Positions 1 through 9,551 of a stretch of 64,000 nucleotides of DNA are shown here, piece by piece (the first letter of the stretch is position 1; the number at the start of each line of letters is the position of its first letter). Below the pieces are notes generated by a model that worked only from the letters and a program-made list of their open reading frames with translations, ran no database searches and was not told the origin of the DNA. Source of the stretch: Blautia sp. XA-2221 (lineage in GTDB: Bacteria > Bacillota > Clostridia > Lachnospirales > Lachnospiraceae); contig NZ_JAJQXX010000001.1 of NCBI RefSeq assembly GCF_028767025.1, positions 124,001-188,000 of the forward strand, in the 5' to 3' direction. Both the position numbers and the translations under genes were made by a program.

Positions 1-2
1 GA

Positions 3-341
3 AAGTCCGATATCTGTATAGATACGATTGGATCAAATCAGACAATCACGCAGTGTCTGGACTATATTAAAGAGACAGGGACAATTGCTGTATATGGCTT
101 AAAAAGCGGAGAAAATCTGAATGTACCATTACCGGAACTCAGGAATTTCAATATTCAGTATGTGCAGTGGCCGGTGCCTGAGGTAGAAGCAGAAGTACAT
201 AAGCCGGTTTGTGATGCGATTATGGATGGGAAAATAGACATCGATTTATTTGTGACACATAGATTTTCAATAGATGATTATGAAAAAGGATTTCAGGCAG
301 TAAAAGACAGAACTGCATTGAAGGTAGTTTTAAATTTTTAA
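3..341 (+). CDS. Zinc-type (MDR) dehydrogenase, C-terminal part only
   Basis: An open frame runs in from the left edge and stops at 339-341. It encodes about 112 residues that look like the end of the nucleotide-binding domain and the C-terminal tail of a medium-chain alcohol/polyol dehydrogenase: a 'GTIAVYGL' strand-turn, then 'DLFVTHRFSIDDYEKGFQAV', the usual closing segment of the threonine/sorbitol dehydrogenase group. The catalytic domain lies outside the window, so substrate and metal ligands cannot be judged. It ends 19 bp before the glycyl radical enzyme start and probably belongs to the same operon, where an NAD(H)-linked oxidoreductase could handle a ketone or aldehyde from the pathway (inference). 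Confidence 0.75.
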   Translation, partial: KSDICIDTIGSNQTITQCLDYIKETGTIAVYGLKSGENLNVPLPELRNFNIQYVQWPVPEVEAEVHKPVCDAIMDGKIDIDLFVTHRFSIDDYEKGFQAVKDRTALKVVLNF

Positions 342-360
342 GGCAACTCAGGAGGAACGC

Positions 361-2598
361 ATGATGGCAGGTTATCGATTCAATAAAGAAGAATATTTTA
401 AAGAGACCAAAGAGGTATATTCTAATTATCCAACCGATGTTTCCAGAATGGAAGAAGAACTGGACCGCCTCCAGAAAGAAAATCCAAAGGCAAGCTCTTT
501 TCAGAAAAAAACATGGATCTACAGAATTGCAGCCAGGGATGCTGAAGTGATTCTTTTTCCATCCAGTCCGTTTTATGCAGAAATTGATACAGGAAGAGAA
601 CAGAACAGTGTTACGGCATCGTTCCCGCCACAGCCAGGCATTGGATGTTGGCTAATGAAGCAATACCCAGATTTTGTAGATGAATATGGAGAATGGAGTG
701 GATACTACGGAAAATATGGTGTCATGAACGGACCACAGTTTATGGATGCGGCGCATCACTATGCAAATTGTGAAACTGTGTTGAAATATGGTCTATCAGG
801 AATAATCAGACATGCAATGATGCGTCTGGAAGAGAAAAATCTTACAGATCATCAGCAGGATTTTTTAAAATGTATGGTCGATGTATGCCGAAGTCTGCAA
901 AAAATTTCTGAAAGATTTGCAGAAAAAGCGGAGGAAATGCTGAAAACAGAACACGATGAGGAACATGTAAAGGCACTTAAAATGATTGCTGTTACGGCAC
1001 GCCGAATTCCATCTGAACCGGCAGAAACATTTTATGAAGCAATGTGTGCAATCTGGTTTACGCGTGAGATGTGCAATGCGTTAGATGGTCTTGGATTTGC
1101 TGTGATTGGCCATTTGGACAGAATCCTGATTAGTTATTATGAAAGAGATTTGAAAAATAATCGAATAACGCCGGATGAGGCGCAGGAACTGGTTGACTGT
1201 TTTGTATCAATGACAGATGCAAGATGGGATCTTGAAGCAGACCTGCCAGGGGGCACAAATGCAGATATTATTATAGGCGGATGTGATAAAAATGGCAATA
1301 TTGTTTATAATGACATAAGCAGGATGATCATAAACAGTTATAAAAAATATCATTTTGCAAATCCGAAACTACAGGTGAGAATATCGGCAAAGCATCCGGA
1401 TGAATTTCTGATGCAGGTTGGTGAATTGGCAGGAATGGGTCTGAATGTGCTGTCTGTCTTTAATGATGATGTGATAATTCCAGCAAATCAGAAGCAGGGA
1501 AAAAGTCTGGAAGACTGTCGACTTTATGTCGCAGGTGGCTGCCAGGAAATCTGTCTTTCTAATGAAGTCAACAGCAGAGCATATACCTATCTTAATCTTG
1601 TGCAGATGTTAAATGGATCCTTATATCCAGAGTACTGGAATGACGTATTTAAAAGGGATGGATTTAAATTTATTCCAGCTGCGAATGCGAGCGATTTTGA
1701 AGAATTCTATCATATTGTAATTGAAAATTATAGAAATGAACTGAATTTCTTTGTGAAAAAATATAACGAATATGGTTCATGGTGGAAAATAATAAATCCG
1801 TCGTTGTTCTTTTCTGCAACTATGCCATCATGTACTGAGACGGCAAAAGATGTCTCAGAAGGCGGTGCTGTCTATAATACAGATAATTTTGCTGCTGCGG
1901 GTGCAGGGACAGTAATTGATTCGTTATATGCGATAAAGAAGGCAGTATATGAAGATAAGATTACGACATTTGGTCACCTGCTTAAAGCGATGAAAGAAGA
2001 CTTCAGAGATGATGAGATCCTTCGACAATATTTGCTTCATAAAGTCCCAAAATTCTGCAAGGATAAAGATGCTACAGAATTTGGAAAAAAGGTTATGGAT
2101 GATCTGGCTGAATGTCTTGGAGGACAGGCAAATTACAGAGGCGGAAAATTTGAGCCGTCATTATTTGCTTTTTATTCTTATAACTGGTTTAAAAATGTAA
2201 CGATTGCAACGGCCGATGGACGAAAAAGTGAAAGTGCTCTCTCACGAGGCGTTAACCCAAGTGAAAGTACAGAAAACATCAATATTGCAGCATTACTTGA
2301 TGCAATAAAAACAATGGATTACACGAAATATCCGGGTGGGGCAGTTATTTATATGGACATTCCACTGATGTATAAAACTCCGCAGCCGTCATTGTTTGCA
2401 AGTGTGATGCGGGTCTTCTGTGAAAATGGCGGAAGCATTATGGATTTTAATGTTATCAGCAGGAATGCACTTTTAGAGGCACAGAAAAATCCGGAAACAC
2501 ATAAAAATATTGTAGTAAGAGTGTGTGGATACAGTGCATATTTCCATACATTGACTGCGGAAATGCAGAATGAGGTAATTCAGCGTACACAGAGGTAA
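361..2598 (+). CDS. Glycyl radical enzyme, PFL-like, probable carbohydrate C-O lyase/dehydratase
   Basis: A 745-residue member of the pyruvate formate-lyase/glycerol dehydratase superfamily. The active-site loop reads 'GGCQE' with thiyl Cys394 followed two residues later by Glu, the GCxE pattern typical of eliminases rather than of PFL, which has two adjacent cysteines. The C-terminal radical loop 'RVCGYSAYF' places the glycyl radical at Gly723; a Cys before the Gly is uncommon. The N-terminal substrate region has 'AAHHYANC' where many relatives have a GHxxPD-like motif, so the substrate pocket is divergent. AGGAGG at 350-355 supports the ATG at 361 (364 is possible). The activase follows 8 bp later. 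With a PfkB kinase and an aldolase downstream, the substrate is likely a phosphorylated anhydro-, deoxy- or related sugar, as for E. coli YbiW and PflD, but that is inference. Confidence 0.9.
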   Translation: MMAGYRFNKEEYFKETKEVYSNYPTDVSRMEEELDRLQKENPKASSFQKKTWIYRIAARDAEVILFPSSPFYAEIDTGREQNSVTASFPPQPGIGCWLMKQYPDFVDEYGEWSGYYGKYGVMNGPQFMDAAHHYANCETVLKYGLSGIIRHAMMRLEEKNLTDHQQDFLKCMVDVCRSLQKISERFAEKAEEMLKTEHDEEHVKALKMIAVTARRIPSEPAETFYEAMCAIWFTREMCNALDGLGFAVIGHLDRILISYYERDLKNNRITPDEAQELVDCFVSMTDARWDLEADLPGGTNADIIIGGCDKNGNIVYNDISRMIINSYKKYHFANPKLQVRISAKHPDEFLMQVGELAGMGLNVLSVFNDDVIIPANQKQGKSLEDCRLYVAGGCQEICLSNEVNSRAYTYLNLVQMLNGSLYPEYWNDVFKRDGFKFIPAANASDFEEFYHIVIENYRNELNFFVKKYNEYGSWWKIINPSLFFSATMPSCTETAKDVSEGGAVYNTDNFAAAGAGTVIDSLYAIKKAVYEDKITTFGHLLKAMKEDFRDDEILRQYLLHKVPKFCKDKDATEFGKKVMDDLAECLGGQANYRGGKFEPSLFAFYSYNWFKNVTIATADGRKSESALSRGVNPSESTENINIAALLDAIKTMDYTKYPGGAVIYMDIPLMYKTPQPSLFASVMRVFCENGGSIMDFNVISRNALLEAQKNPETHKNIVVRVCGYSAYFHTLTAEMQNEVIQRTQR

Positions 2599-2606
2599 GC
2601 GGTAAA

Positions 2607-3503
2607 ATGAAGCAAAAATTACTGGTAAGTCAGATACAGAACTTTTCTCTGCATGACGGACCGGGAATACGGACAACTGTATTTTTACAGGGATGTAATT
2701 TGCGATGCAAATGGTGTCACAACCCGGAGACATGGAAAAAGAAAAGTATACTGAGTTATACGGAAAATAAATGTATTGGCTGTGGTCAGTGTATTGAAAT
2801 CTGTCCCTCAGGAGCACAACAGATACAAAACGGGCAGCATATTTATGAAAGAACTCTTTGTACTGTGTGTGGAAAGTGTGTGGAAATTTGCTGCACAGAA
2901 GTATTGGAAATCGTAGGAAGTTATTATTCTGTTGAAGAATTATCGGAACTTTTGCTCAGAGACAGAAGACTCTATGAAATTTCAGAAGGTGGTGTTACTT
3001 TTTCCGGTGGAGAACCAATGATGCAGGCAGAGATTCTATATGATTTGTGCAACAGACTTCAGAAAGAGCATATTTCAGTTGCTTTTGAAACAGCACTTGC
3101 TTTTCCTTGGAAAGTGATACACAGAATGACAGAATGTGCAGATCTGTTTCTTGTAGATTTTAAGATGTTTGACAATGAAAAACATAAAGAATATACAGGA
3201 ACAGAAAATACCCTGATCAAAGAGAATCTGAAAAAACTGGTGAATTACAGACCGATCATGATCAGGCTTCCAATTATAAAAGGAATCAATGATGAGATAG
3301 AAAATGCTGTTGCAACAGCAGATTTTTTTGCAGCTCTTGGAAGAAACATCAAGAGTGTGGAATTTTTGCCGTATCATGATTTTGGAGTTGAAAAAGCAAA
3401 ACATGTCGGAGTGAATCAGCAGATGTTTGAAGCACCTGATGAAAAACAGCTGGAGCTGCTGAAAGAAGTTTACAGAAGTAAAAAGATTGACGTAGTGGAA
3501 TAA
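2607..3503 (+). CDS. Glycyl-radical enzyme activating enzyme (radical SAM)
   Basis: 298 residues. The radical-SAM motif CxxxCxxC lies at Cys30, Cys34 and Cys37 ('CNLRCKWC'), preceded by 'DGPGIRTTVF', the activase signature. Two ferredoxin-type clusters follow: Cys56/59/62/66 and Cys85/88/91/95. This is the insert found in activases of the glycerol/choline/anhydrosugar class and missing from the simple PFL activase. A glycine-rich 'TFSGGEP' SAM-binding segment comes next. The protein would use SAM and a reduced 4Fe-4S cluster to abstract a hydrogen from Gly723 of the enzyme encoded just upstream. The start is 8 bp after the GRE stop, inside a tightly packed operon. Confidence 0.95.
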   Translation: MKQKLLVSQIQNFSLHDGPGIRTTVFLQGCNLRCKWCHNPETWKKKSILSYTENKCIGCGQCIEICPSGAQQIQNGQHIYERTLCTVCGKCVEICCTEVLEIVGSYYSVEELSELLLRDRRLYEISEGGVTFSGGEPMMQAEILYDLCNRLQKEHISVAFETALAFPWKVIHRMTECADLFLVDFKMFDNEKHKEYTGTENTLIKENLKKLVNYRPIMIRLPIIKGINDEIENAVATADFFAALGRNIKSVEFLPYHDFGVEKAKHVGVNQQMFEAPDEKQLELLKEVYRSKKIDVVE

Positions 3504-3537
3504 AGAAGATTGCTAACAGAAAGGAACAGAGACAGAA

Positions 3538-6303
3538 ATGAAAAAGCATTTTCTGAAAAAGCACGAAGAAAACTGGTTGCGCATTCCTTATGAAGAGAAT
3601 GCAGATCCATGTATTATAACTATTTCAGACAGTACTGGAAAAAAAGAAACTATTCAGATGAAAGTATCTAAGACAAGAGTGGACTATTGGATGGCATATC
3701 CCCTGAAAGATTTTTTCGGGGACGATATTCAGGCAGAAGGTCCGGCGAGCAGATGGATCAATGCAATAGAACTTTCTGATGATCCGGAAAAACAGAGAAG
3801 AAGAGAACTGTCTAAGTCTGTCATTCATTATATGCCGCCAACCGGATGTATCCGGGAACTGAACAGTGTAAAAAAAGCAGGAGAACAGTGGGTTTTAGAT
3901 TGTGTAACCGATCCATGTTCACTGACAGGAAATGAAGAAAATCAAACAGCTATGAGACTTGTAAGCAAGGATCTGCTGCACTGGAAATCCGAGGAGAATG
4001 AGTTAGAAGAAATTGAAATCAACTGCCGGAAATCAGATAAATGGATTGGAGATGTCGAAAAACAAATAGAATTTGAAGAAGATGGAAAAATCTGGATTCT
4101 AAGTCAGACTGCGAAAAAAACGTGTGAAGGTGTTGCATCATCTAATGCAATCAGTATTCCATCCGTTTTTTCAGGAGAACAGATAAAGCCAGCTGCACAG
4201 ATGGATAATCTGCGAGTGTGGGTTAGACAGTGGCATAATGAGCATATTGATAAAAAGTTTGAATTTCTCATGAGATTTCGTCAGGGACCAGACGTATGGC
4301 CGGAAGTCCGACTTCTGGCACCTGAAAATATTTTATCTGATATTCAGACAAAGGCCTGTGAGGTAGAACTGGAGATGTTTGTCGGACAGGAACCGGAAAT
4401 TGAGTTTGAGCTGTGTGGAGTGAAGTGGGTCTGGAAGGCATTAGATCAGACACTGAACTGTCAGGGATATAAAATGAAAATTCCAACGGAAAAAGGAAGA
4501 CTGTATCTGCATTTCTACAGGGACATGGCAATTCAGGAATTATATGCAGACAGAAAGAATGCAATGCTCATAGTACAGGATAATGGACCGAAAAAAGAAG
4601 ATTATAAGATTCGAAGTGAGCAGGTGGAAAATATCAATAATCCATCATTTTATCTGCAATATAATGCGGATCCGTATTTTGAAATCCATACGAATGGAAA
4701 AACAGCCTCTGTCATTTGTCTGAATATATGGGGTTTAAGATCTACGAGATATGAAGAAGAAAACAGAAGGTTGATCGAACAGGAAGAAAAAGGACAGCCG
4801 TTGTTTAAATCTGAATCTTACACAATATATGAGAAATGTGTAGAAGATCGTATTTATGGAGAACCTGCAGCATGGGCACTGCGTGGTGGAAAAATAGTTT
4901 TATCACCTGTACGCGCGGTGGAAGAATTTTGCTGGAGAGATACTCCGTGGGGAGACATGACAAGAATCCAGAACCGAACCGAGCGTTGGGACGCACCGGA
5001 AGATTCAGCCTACCCGAAATTACATACAGAGCATAACGTCATAAATGCAGCATTTTCGCTTGCAACAGATATTATGTGTCAGAACAGAAATAAAAAGTAT
5101 GCCTTGCCAGGACAAGAAGGTCTGATGAATGCGGCTGTTTTTCAAAGAGAAGGAGAAGGTTTTGGAAGTTGGGTAAGAGATACCTGCCATGCAGCATTTC
5201 GATGTCAGAATCTACTTGCACCGGATGAAGCCAGGGAGTCGTTATCCTATATTTCTGAACATGGATTTAATAATGGTGTTGACTGTGCTGCCATGCCGGC
5301 GATTGCAGCATGGGATCATTATATAACAACTGGAGATATCCAGCTTTTGTATGAAATGTTACCTGGAATTATAAAATATGCAGAAGAAGCGGATGCACGT
5401 TATGATGAAGAAATGCAGCTGGTTCATGCAACCATGTGTCTTGCGCAGGATGCTTTTGAAGAACCGGAGAATGGCGGATACTGTCTTGGAACAGAAATTG
5501 CATTTGCCCTGATGTATCAGGATGTCGCCAGAATATGTGAGGTGACAGGATGCTATCCGGAGAGAATTAAGTTCTGGGAAAGTCGTTCGAAGGAAATGCT
5601 TGCATCCATAAAGGAAAAATACTGGAATGAAGAAAAAGAATGCTTTACAAGTGGACCAATAGGAAGTGAAGCATACGAAAAAGGCTGGTGGGAGACGACT
5701 GGGGCAGAAATGGTTTTGTGGCCACGATTTGGTATTGCAACTGAGAGACAGAGAAATCTGTTTTTGAAGACAATCGAAAGTAATCCAGAGGCATTTTCTG
5801 AGTTTGGAATTAACTGGTATCCGTTCCGCAAAGAAAAAAACCATTTCTGGAGAGCATGCTGGGTATCATGGACGCTTGGGTTATCAGAGGCAGCTGGTGA
5901 AAGTGGAAATAAAGAGTTTCTGAAAAAGCTTATTTATGCACAGGTGAGAAATGTGCTCCTGAATAAATCTTTTCATGAAGTAATGGATGTTGATACAGGA
6001 AGAGCGTGGAGATGGCCGCACCTGCCATGGCATGCGGCAGGTTTTATTGGATTTATTGTTAATGGAATTTTTGGAATACGTTATAGTGAACAGGGAATTC
6101 AGATACATCCATGTATTTTGAATGAATTTGAGGGAGCAGTACTTGATTCTGTTCCATATCAGAATGCAAAATTTGTATTTGAGATACATGGGCATGGTGA
6201 CAGCTATACAGTAAAAATGGATGGAAATCTGGTGGAAGGTTCCTTTGGCAAGGAAATGACAGGAGAGCATAAGGTGGATATATATGCTTATGAAACTGAA
6301 TAA
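3538..6303 (+). CDS. Large glycoside hydrolase-like protein with (alpha/alpha)6 (six-hairpin) domain
   Basis: 921 residues. The first half is beta-rich and unassigned. The second half (about residues 490-880) has the helical, Trp-rich look of six-hairpin glycosidases (GH63/GH78/GH94-like and glycogen-debranching relatives): 'GSWVRDTCHAAF' with Asp548, repeated aromatic helices, 'WWETTGAEMVLW' and a late 'WRWPHLPWHAAG'. No signal peptide or transmembrane segment is seen, so it should act in the cytoplasm on an imported oligosaccharide or glycoside. I cannot assign a family or name the catalytic residues with confidence. It lies between the activase (34 bp) and the PfkB kinase (36 bp), so it probably releases the sugar that the kinase and the radical enzyme process. 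Confidence 0.7.
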   Translation: MKKHFLKKHEENWLRIPYEENADPCIITISDSTGKKETIQMKVSKTRVDYWMAYPLKDFFGDDIQAEGPASRWINAIELSDDPEKQRRRELSKSVIHYMPPTGCIRELNSVKKAGEQWVLDCVTDPCSLTGNEENQTAMRLVSKDLLHWKSEENELEEIEINCRKSDKWIGDVEKQIEFEEDGKIWILSQTAKKTCEGVASSNAISIPSVFSGEQIKPAAQMDNLRVWVRQWHNEHIDKKFEFLMRFRQGPDVWPEVRLLAPENILSDIQTKACEVELEMFVGQEPEIEFELCGVKWVWKALDQTLNCQGYKMKIPTEKGRLYLHFYRDMAIQELYADRKNAMLIVQDNGPKKEDYKIRSEQVENINNPSFYLQYNADPYFEIHTNGKTASVICLNIWGLRSTRYEEENRRLIEQEEKGQPLFKSESYTIYEKCVEDRIYGEPAAWALRGGKIVLSPVRAVEEFCWRDTPWGDMTRIQNRTERWDAPEDSAYPKLHTEHNVINAAFSLATDIMCQNRNKKYALPGQEGLMNAAVFQREGEGFGSWVRDTCHAAFRCQNLLAPDEARESLSYISEHGFNNGVDCAAMPAIAAWDHYITTGDIQLLYEMLPGIIKYAEEADARYDEEMQLVHATMCLAQDAFEEPENGGYCLGTEIAFALMYQDVARICEVTGCYPERIKFWESRSKEMLASIKEKYWNEEKECFTSGPIGSEAYEKGWWETTGAEMVLWPRFGIATERQRNLFLKTIESNPEAFSEFGINWYPFRKEKNHFWRACWVSWTLGLSEAAGESGNKEFLKKLIYAQVRNVLLNKSFHEVMDVDTGRAWRWPHLPWHAAGFIGFIVNGIFGIRYSEQGIQIHPCILNEFEGAVLDSVPYQNAKFVFEIHGHGDSYTVKMDGNLVEGSFGKEMTGEHKVDIYAYETE

Positions 6304-6339
6304 AATCGGTATGGTAAGAAATAACTGTGAGGATAGAAC

Positions 6340-7476
6340 ATGAGCATAAAGAAAGCAATTGCAGCCGGACATATCTGTCTGGATATTACACCGGCTTTTA
6401 AGAGCAAGGAAGAAAAAAACATCAAAGACCTTTTCAGACCGGGGCAACTAATCGCAATGGATGCGGCCAAAGTAAGTCTTGGCGGATCGGTATCCAACAC
6501 AGGTGTTGGCATGAAACGTCTTGGCGCAGATGTAGAACTAATGGGAATGGTCGGAGATGATGCATTTGGTCAGATGGTTCTCAACGAACTGGAAAAATAT
6601 GGTGCATCTCCGGAGAGCATGATTGTAAGAAAAGGAGTCGGAACTTCTTATTCTGTAATCCTTGCACCGGCAGGCATTGACAGGATCTTCCTTCACTGCT
6701 CAGGTGCTAATGATACATTTACTCTGGATGATATCGATCTGGAAAAGGTAAAAGGAGCAAATCTGTTCCATTTTGGCTATCCATCGCTGATGCGGAAGAT
6801 GTATATTGATGGCGGAAAAGAACTGGTTCGTCTTTTAAAGGCTGTTCATGAACAGGGAGTTGCAATCTCTGTTGATATGGCAATGTTTGAAGAAAGTACA
6901 GAAGCAGGTACCCAGGATTGGAACGAAGTTCTGAAATCTGTGATTCCGTACATTGATTTCTTTGTGCCGAGTGTTGAAGAACTCTGCATTATGCTGGACC
7001 GTGACCGTTATCATGAATGGAACGAAAGGGCAAATGGTTCAGATGTAACGAACTTCCTTGATGTTGAAAAAGATATCAGGCCACTGGCAGATAAGCTTCT
7101 CTCCTATGGTGCAAAAGTTATCCTGATCAAATGTGGTACACCGGGCATCTATTTTCGCACAGCAGCCAAGGAACAGCTTCTGAAGATTGGTGGTGGAATC
7201 GGAGAAGAGATTGCGGAGACATGGGCAGTCAAAGAAGCTTTTGAGAAGAGTTATTTCGTAGAAAAAGACAAAGTCGCATCTGGAACAGGCGCCGGAGATA
7301 CGACGATTGCTGCATTCTTAAGTGCTATCCTGGAAGGCAAAAGCTGGGAGGATGCTCTTCATCTTGCAACAGCGACCGGAGCGCTCTGTGTACAGACCTA
7401 TGATGCGCTCAGTGGAATCATTCCACTTGATGAAGTACAGAAGAAGATTGCCGCAGGTTGGGAAAAAAGAAAGTAA
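6340..7476 (+). CDS. PfkB-family sugar kinase
   Basis: 378 residues of the ribokinase/PfkB fold. The N-terminal signature 'GGSVSNTGVG' lies at residues 48-57. The C-terminal signature 'GTGAGDT' is at 315-321, with Asp320 as the expected catalytic base in the anion hole. It is longer than typical fructokinases (about 310-330) because of extra sequence before the C-terminal motif. It would transfer phosphate from ATP to a sugar hydroxyl in the cytoplasm. Standing between the glycosidase and the aldolase, it should supply the phosphorylated substrate of the GRE or of the aldolase. Members of this family vary widely in substrate, so the sugar cannot be named from sequence. Confidence 0.92.
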   Translation: MSIKKAIAAGHICLDITPAFKSKEEKNIKDLFRPGQLIAMDAAKVSLGGSVSNTGVGMKRLGADVELMGMVGDDAFGQMVLNELEKYGASPESMIVRKGVGTSYSVILAPAGIDRIFLHCSGANDTFTLDDIDLEKVKGANLFHFGYPSLMRKMYIDGGKELVRLLKAVHEQGVAISVDMAMFEESTEAGTQDWNEVLKSVIPYIDFFVPSVEELCIMLDRDRYHEWNERANGSDVTNFLDVEKDIRPLADKLLSYGAKVILIKCGTPGIYFRTAAKEQLLKIGGGIGEEIAETWAVKEAFEKSYFVEKDKVASGTGAGDTTIAAFLSAILEGKSWEDALHLATATGALCVQTYDALSGIIPLDEVQKKIAAGWEKRK

Positions 7477-7488
7477 GAGGTAGAAAAA

Positions 7489-8418
7489 ATGTTAGTTAAT
7501 ATGAATGATGTGCTTTATCCGGCAAAAAAGGGAAAATATGCAGTAGGACTATTTAATGCGGTAAACCTGGAACTGGCGCGAGGAATCATTGCAGCAGCAG
7601 AAAATTCTCAGTCACCGGTTATCATGGGAACTGCGGAAGTACTTCTTCCATACGGACCACTGGAAGAGGTTTCCTATTATCTTATTCCTATGGCTAAGAA
7701 AGCAAATGTTCCGGTAGTTATTCATCTGGATCATGGCCTTAAGAAAGAAACATGCCTGAAAGCTCTGGAACTTGGATTCTCATCCATTATGTATGACTGC
7801 TCTACAGATTCTTATGAAGATAATGTAAGAAAAGTTAAAGAAATGGCAGACATCGCGCATTCTTATGGAGCAACCATCGAGGGCGAACTCGGACATGTAG
7901 GTGACAACCCGGATTCTGCAGAGGGAAGCGCCCATATCAATCCGGCTGATTTCTATACAGATCCGAGGATGGCAAAAGACTTTGTTGACAAAACAGGTGT
8001 GGATGCTCTTGCAATTGCAGTAGGAACTGCCCACGGGGCATATAAGTTGCCTCCAAAGCTTGATTTTGAGAGAATTAATACCATTGCTCATACAGTAGAT
8101 GTACCGCTTGTTCTGCATGGCGGTTCCGGACTTACAGACAACGACTTCAAACGTGCGATTCAGGAAGGTATAAGCAAGATCAATATTTTTACGGATATCA
8201 ATGTGGCAGCAGTAGAGGCTGAATTCCGCAAATTTGAAAGTATGAATAAAGGTATCATTGATTTGATTCCGGCGGCAGTTGAGGCTGTTAAACAGGAAAC
8301 CATGAAGAAGATGATACTTTTCTCAAGCAATGGAAAAGGTGTATTAGACCAGCCATCCCAGGATGAACTTGTAAAAGCTGTTGTTCAGGGTGTTCTCAAA
8401 GAAATTGTTGGAAAATAG
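7489..8418 (+). CDS. Class II (zinc) ketose-phosphate aldolase, FbaA/GatY type
   Basis: 309 residues. Features of class II aldolases are all present: 'LDHG' with catalytic Asp81 and zinc ligand His82, 'GELG' around Glu133, zinc ligands His182 ('TAHGAYK') and His210 ('LHGGSG'), and the phosphate-binding 'KINIFTDIN' segment. It would cleave a ketose phosphate or bisphosphate into two three-carbon fragments. It follows the kinase by 12 bp and is the last gene of the radical-sugar operon. Simple tagatose or fructose bisphosphate aldolase activity is possible. In this setting the substrate may be a 1-deoxyketose phosphate or another GRE product (inference). Confidence 0.93.
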   Translation: MLVNMNDVLYPAKKGKYAVGLFNAVNLELARGIIAAAENSQSPVIMGTAEVLLPYGPLEEVSYYLIPMAKKANVPVVIHLDHGLKKETCLKALELGFSSIMYDCSTDSYEDNVRKVKEMADIAHSYGATIEGELGHVGDNPDSAEGSAHINPADFYTDPRMAKDFVDKTGVDALAIAVGTAHGAYKLPPKLDFERINTIAHTVDVPLVLHGGSGLTDNDFKRAIQEGISKINIFTDINVAAVEAEFRKFESMNKGIIDLIPAAVEAVKQETMKKMILFSSNGKGVLDQPSQDELVKAVVQGVLKEIVGK

Positions 8419-8500
8419 GGTATTATTGATCCGAACAGAAACAGAATAAGAGGTTGACTAGAGCATTTTGAAGATTTTGTGTGCAAAAGTAGAGTTTGGC

Positions 8501-8530
8501 TTGCAAAATACATGAATAAATAGTTATAAT
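8501..8530 (+). promoter_or_regulatory. Promoter of the LacI-family regulator
   Basis: TTGCAA at 8501-8506 and TATAAT at 8525-8530 with an 18-bp spacer, about 40 bp before the regulator's ATG. A GGAGG ribosome site follows at 8561-8565. Confidence 0.7.
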
Positions 8531-8570
8531 ATAAAGAAACAAGCGAATCTGTAAAATCGCGGAGGATTGA

Positions 8571-9548
8571 ATGGCAAATATTAAAGATGTGGCCAAACTG
8601 GCTGGAGTTTCTGTAACAACTGTTTCAAGAGTATTGAATAATAAAGGGTATATATCACAGGATACATACGAAAGTGTATATAAAGCAATTGATCAGCTTG
8701 ATTATGTCCCAAATCAGATTGCTAGAAACCTTTTTAGACAAAAATCTTATTATATTAGTCTGATCGTGCCTGACAGCTCGCATCCTTTTTGGGCGGAAAT
8801 AACGAAATACATCGAAAAAAAACTTTATAAACATCATTATAAACTTTTTTTATGTAATACCGGAGATACGGAAGATAAAGAAAGAGATTATATAAAAATG
8901 ATGAGAGAAAATATGGTAGATGGTATTATTCTTGGAACGCATATGTTAGCAGAGTCCGAATATCAGAATCTGGATCTTCCTATTGTGGCATTTGATTATC
9001 GAGTTGCGGAAGAGATTCCAACCATCTATTCTGACCATAATAAGGGTGGTTTGCTGGCTGCAAATGAAATTATAAAGAATGACTGCAAATGCGTTTTAAA
9101 TGTAACGGCTGTTGTAACAGATAAATCTCCTTCTATTAATCGTCATAGGGTTTTTTCAGAAACATTGAAGAAAAATGGTGTAAAATGTATCGATTATATC
9201 TGGAATACAAAACAAAGAACAGAAGAATATTATCAGCAAATGAATAAACTTTTTGATGAATATCCGGAAATGGATGCAATGTTTTCGGAAGATTTGATCA
9301 TTATGAATGCGTTAAAATGTGCAGGTGAGAGGGGAATGTGTATTCCTGATGAATTTAAAGCAGTAGGATATGATGGAACGCTGATTGCAAAGATAAGTTA
9401 TCCGTCAATGACTTATGTTTCACAGCCAATAAAAGAATTGGCAGATACATTGGTAGATGTATTATTAAAGAAAATAAATGGTGCAAAATTACATGAAGAT
9501 ATTATTTTGAAGGATGTTTGTCTGGTGAAAGGGCAAACGACAGAATAG
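8571..9548 (+). CDS. LacI-family transcriptional regulator of the radical-sugar operon
   Basis: 325 residues. The N-terminal helix-turn-helix 'DVAKLAGVSVTTVSRVLN' is the canonical LacI DNA reader, followed by the hinge and a periplasmic-binding-protein-like sensor domain ('SLIVPDSSHPFWAEI', then 'FKAVGYDGT' near the end). It is transcribed in the same direction as the sugar operon from its own promoter and ends at a strong terminator. It likely senses the sugar or its phosphate and represses the upstream operon (inference); no operator for it is visible because the operon's promoter lies outside the window. Confidence 0.92.
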   Translation: MANIKDVAKLAGVSVTTVSRVLNNKGYISQDTYESVYKAIDQLDYVPNQIARNLFRQKSYYISLIVPDSSHPFWAEITKYIEKKLYKHHYKLFLCNTGDTEDKERDYIKMMRENMVDGIILGTHMLAESEYQNLDLPIVAFDYRVAEEIPTIYSDHNKGGLLAANEIIKNDCKCVLNVTAVVTDKSPSINRHRVFSETLKKNGVKCIDYIWNTKQRTEEYYQQMNKLFDEYPEMDAMFSEDLIIMNALKCAGERGMCIPDEFKAVGYDGTLIAKISYPSMTYVSQPIKELADTLVDVLLKKINGAKLHEDIILKDVCLVKGQTTE

Positions 9549-9551
9549 AAT

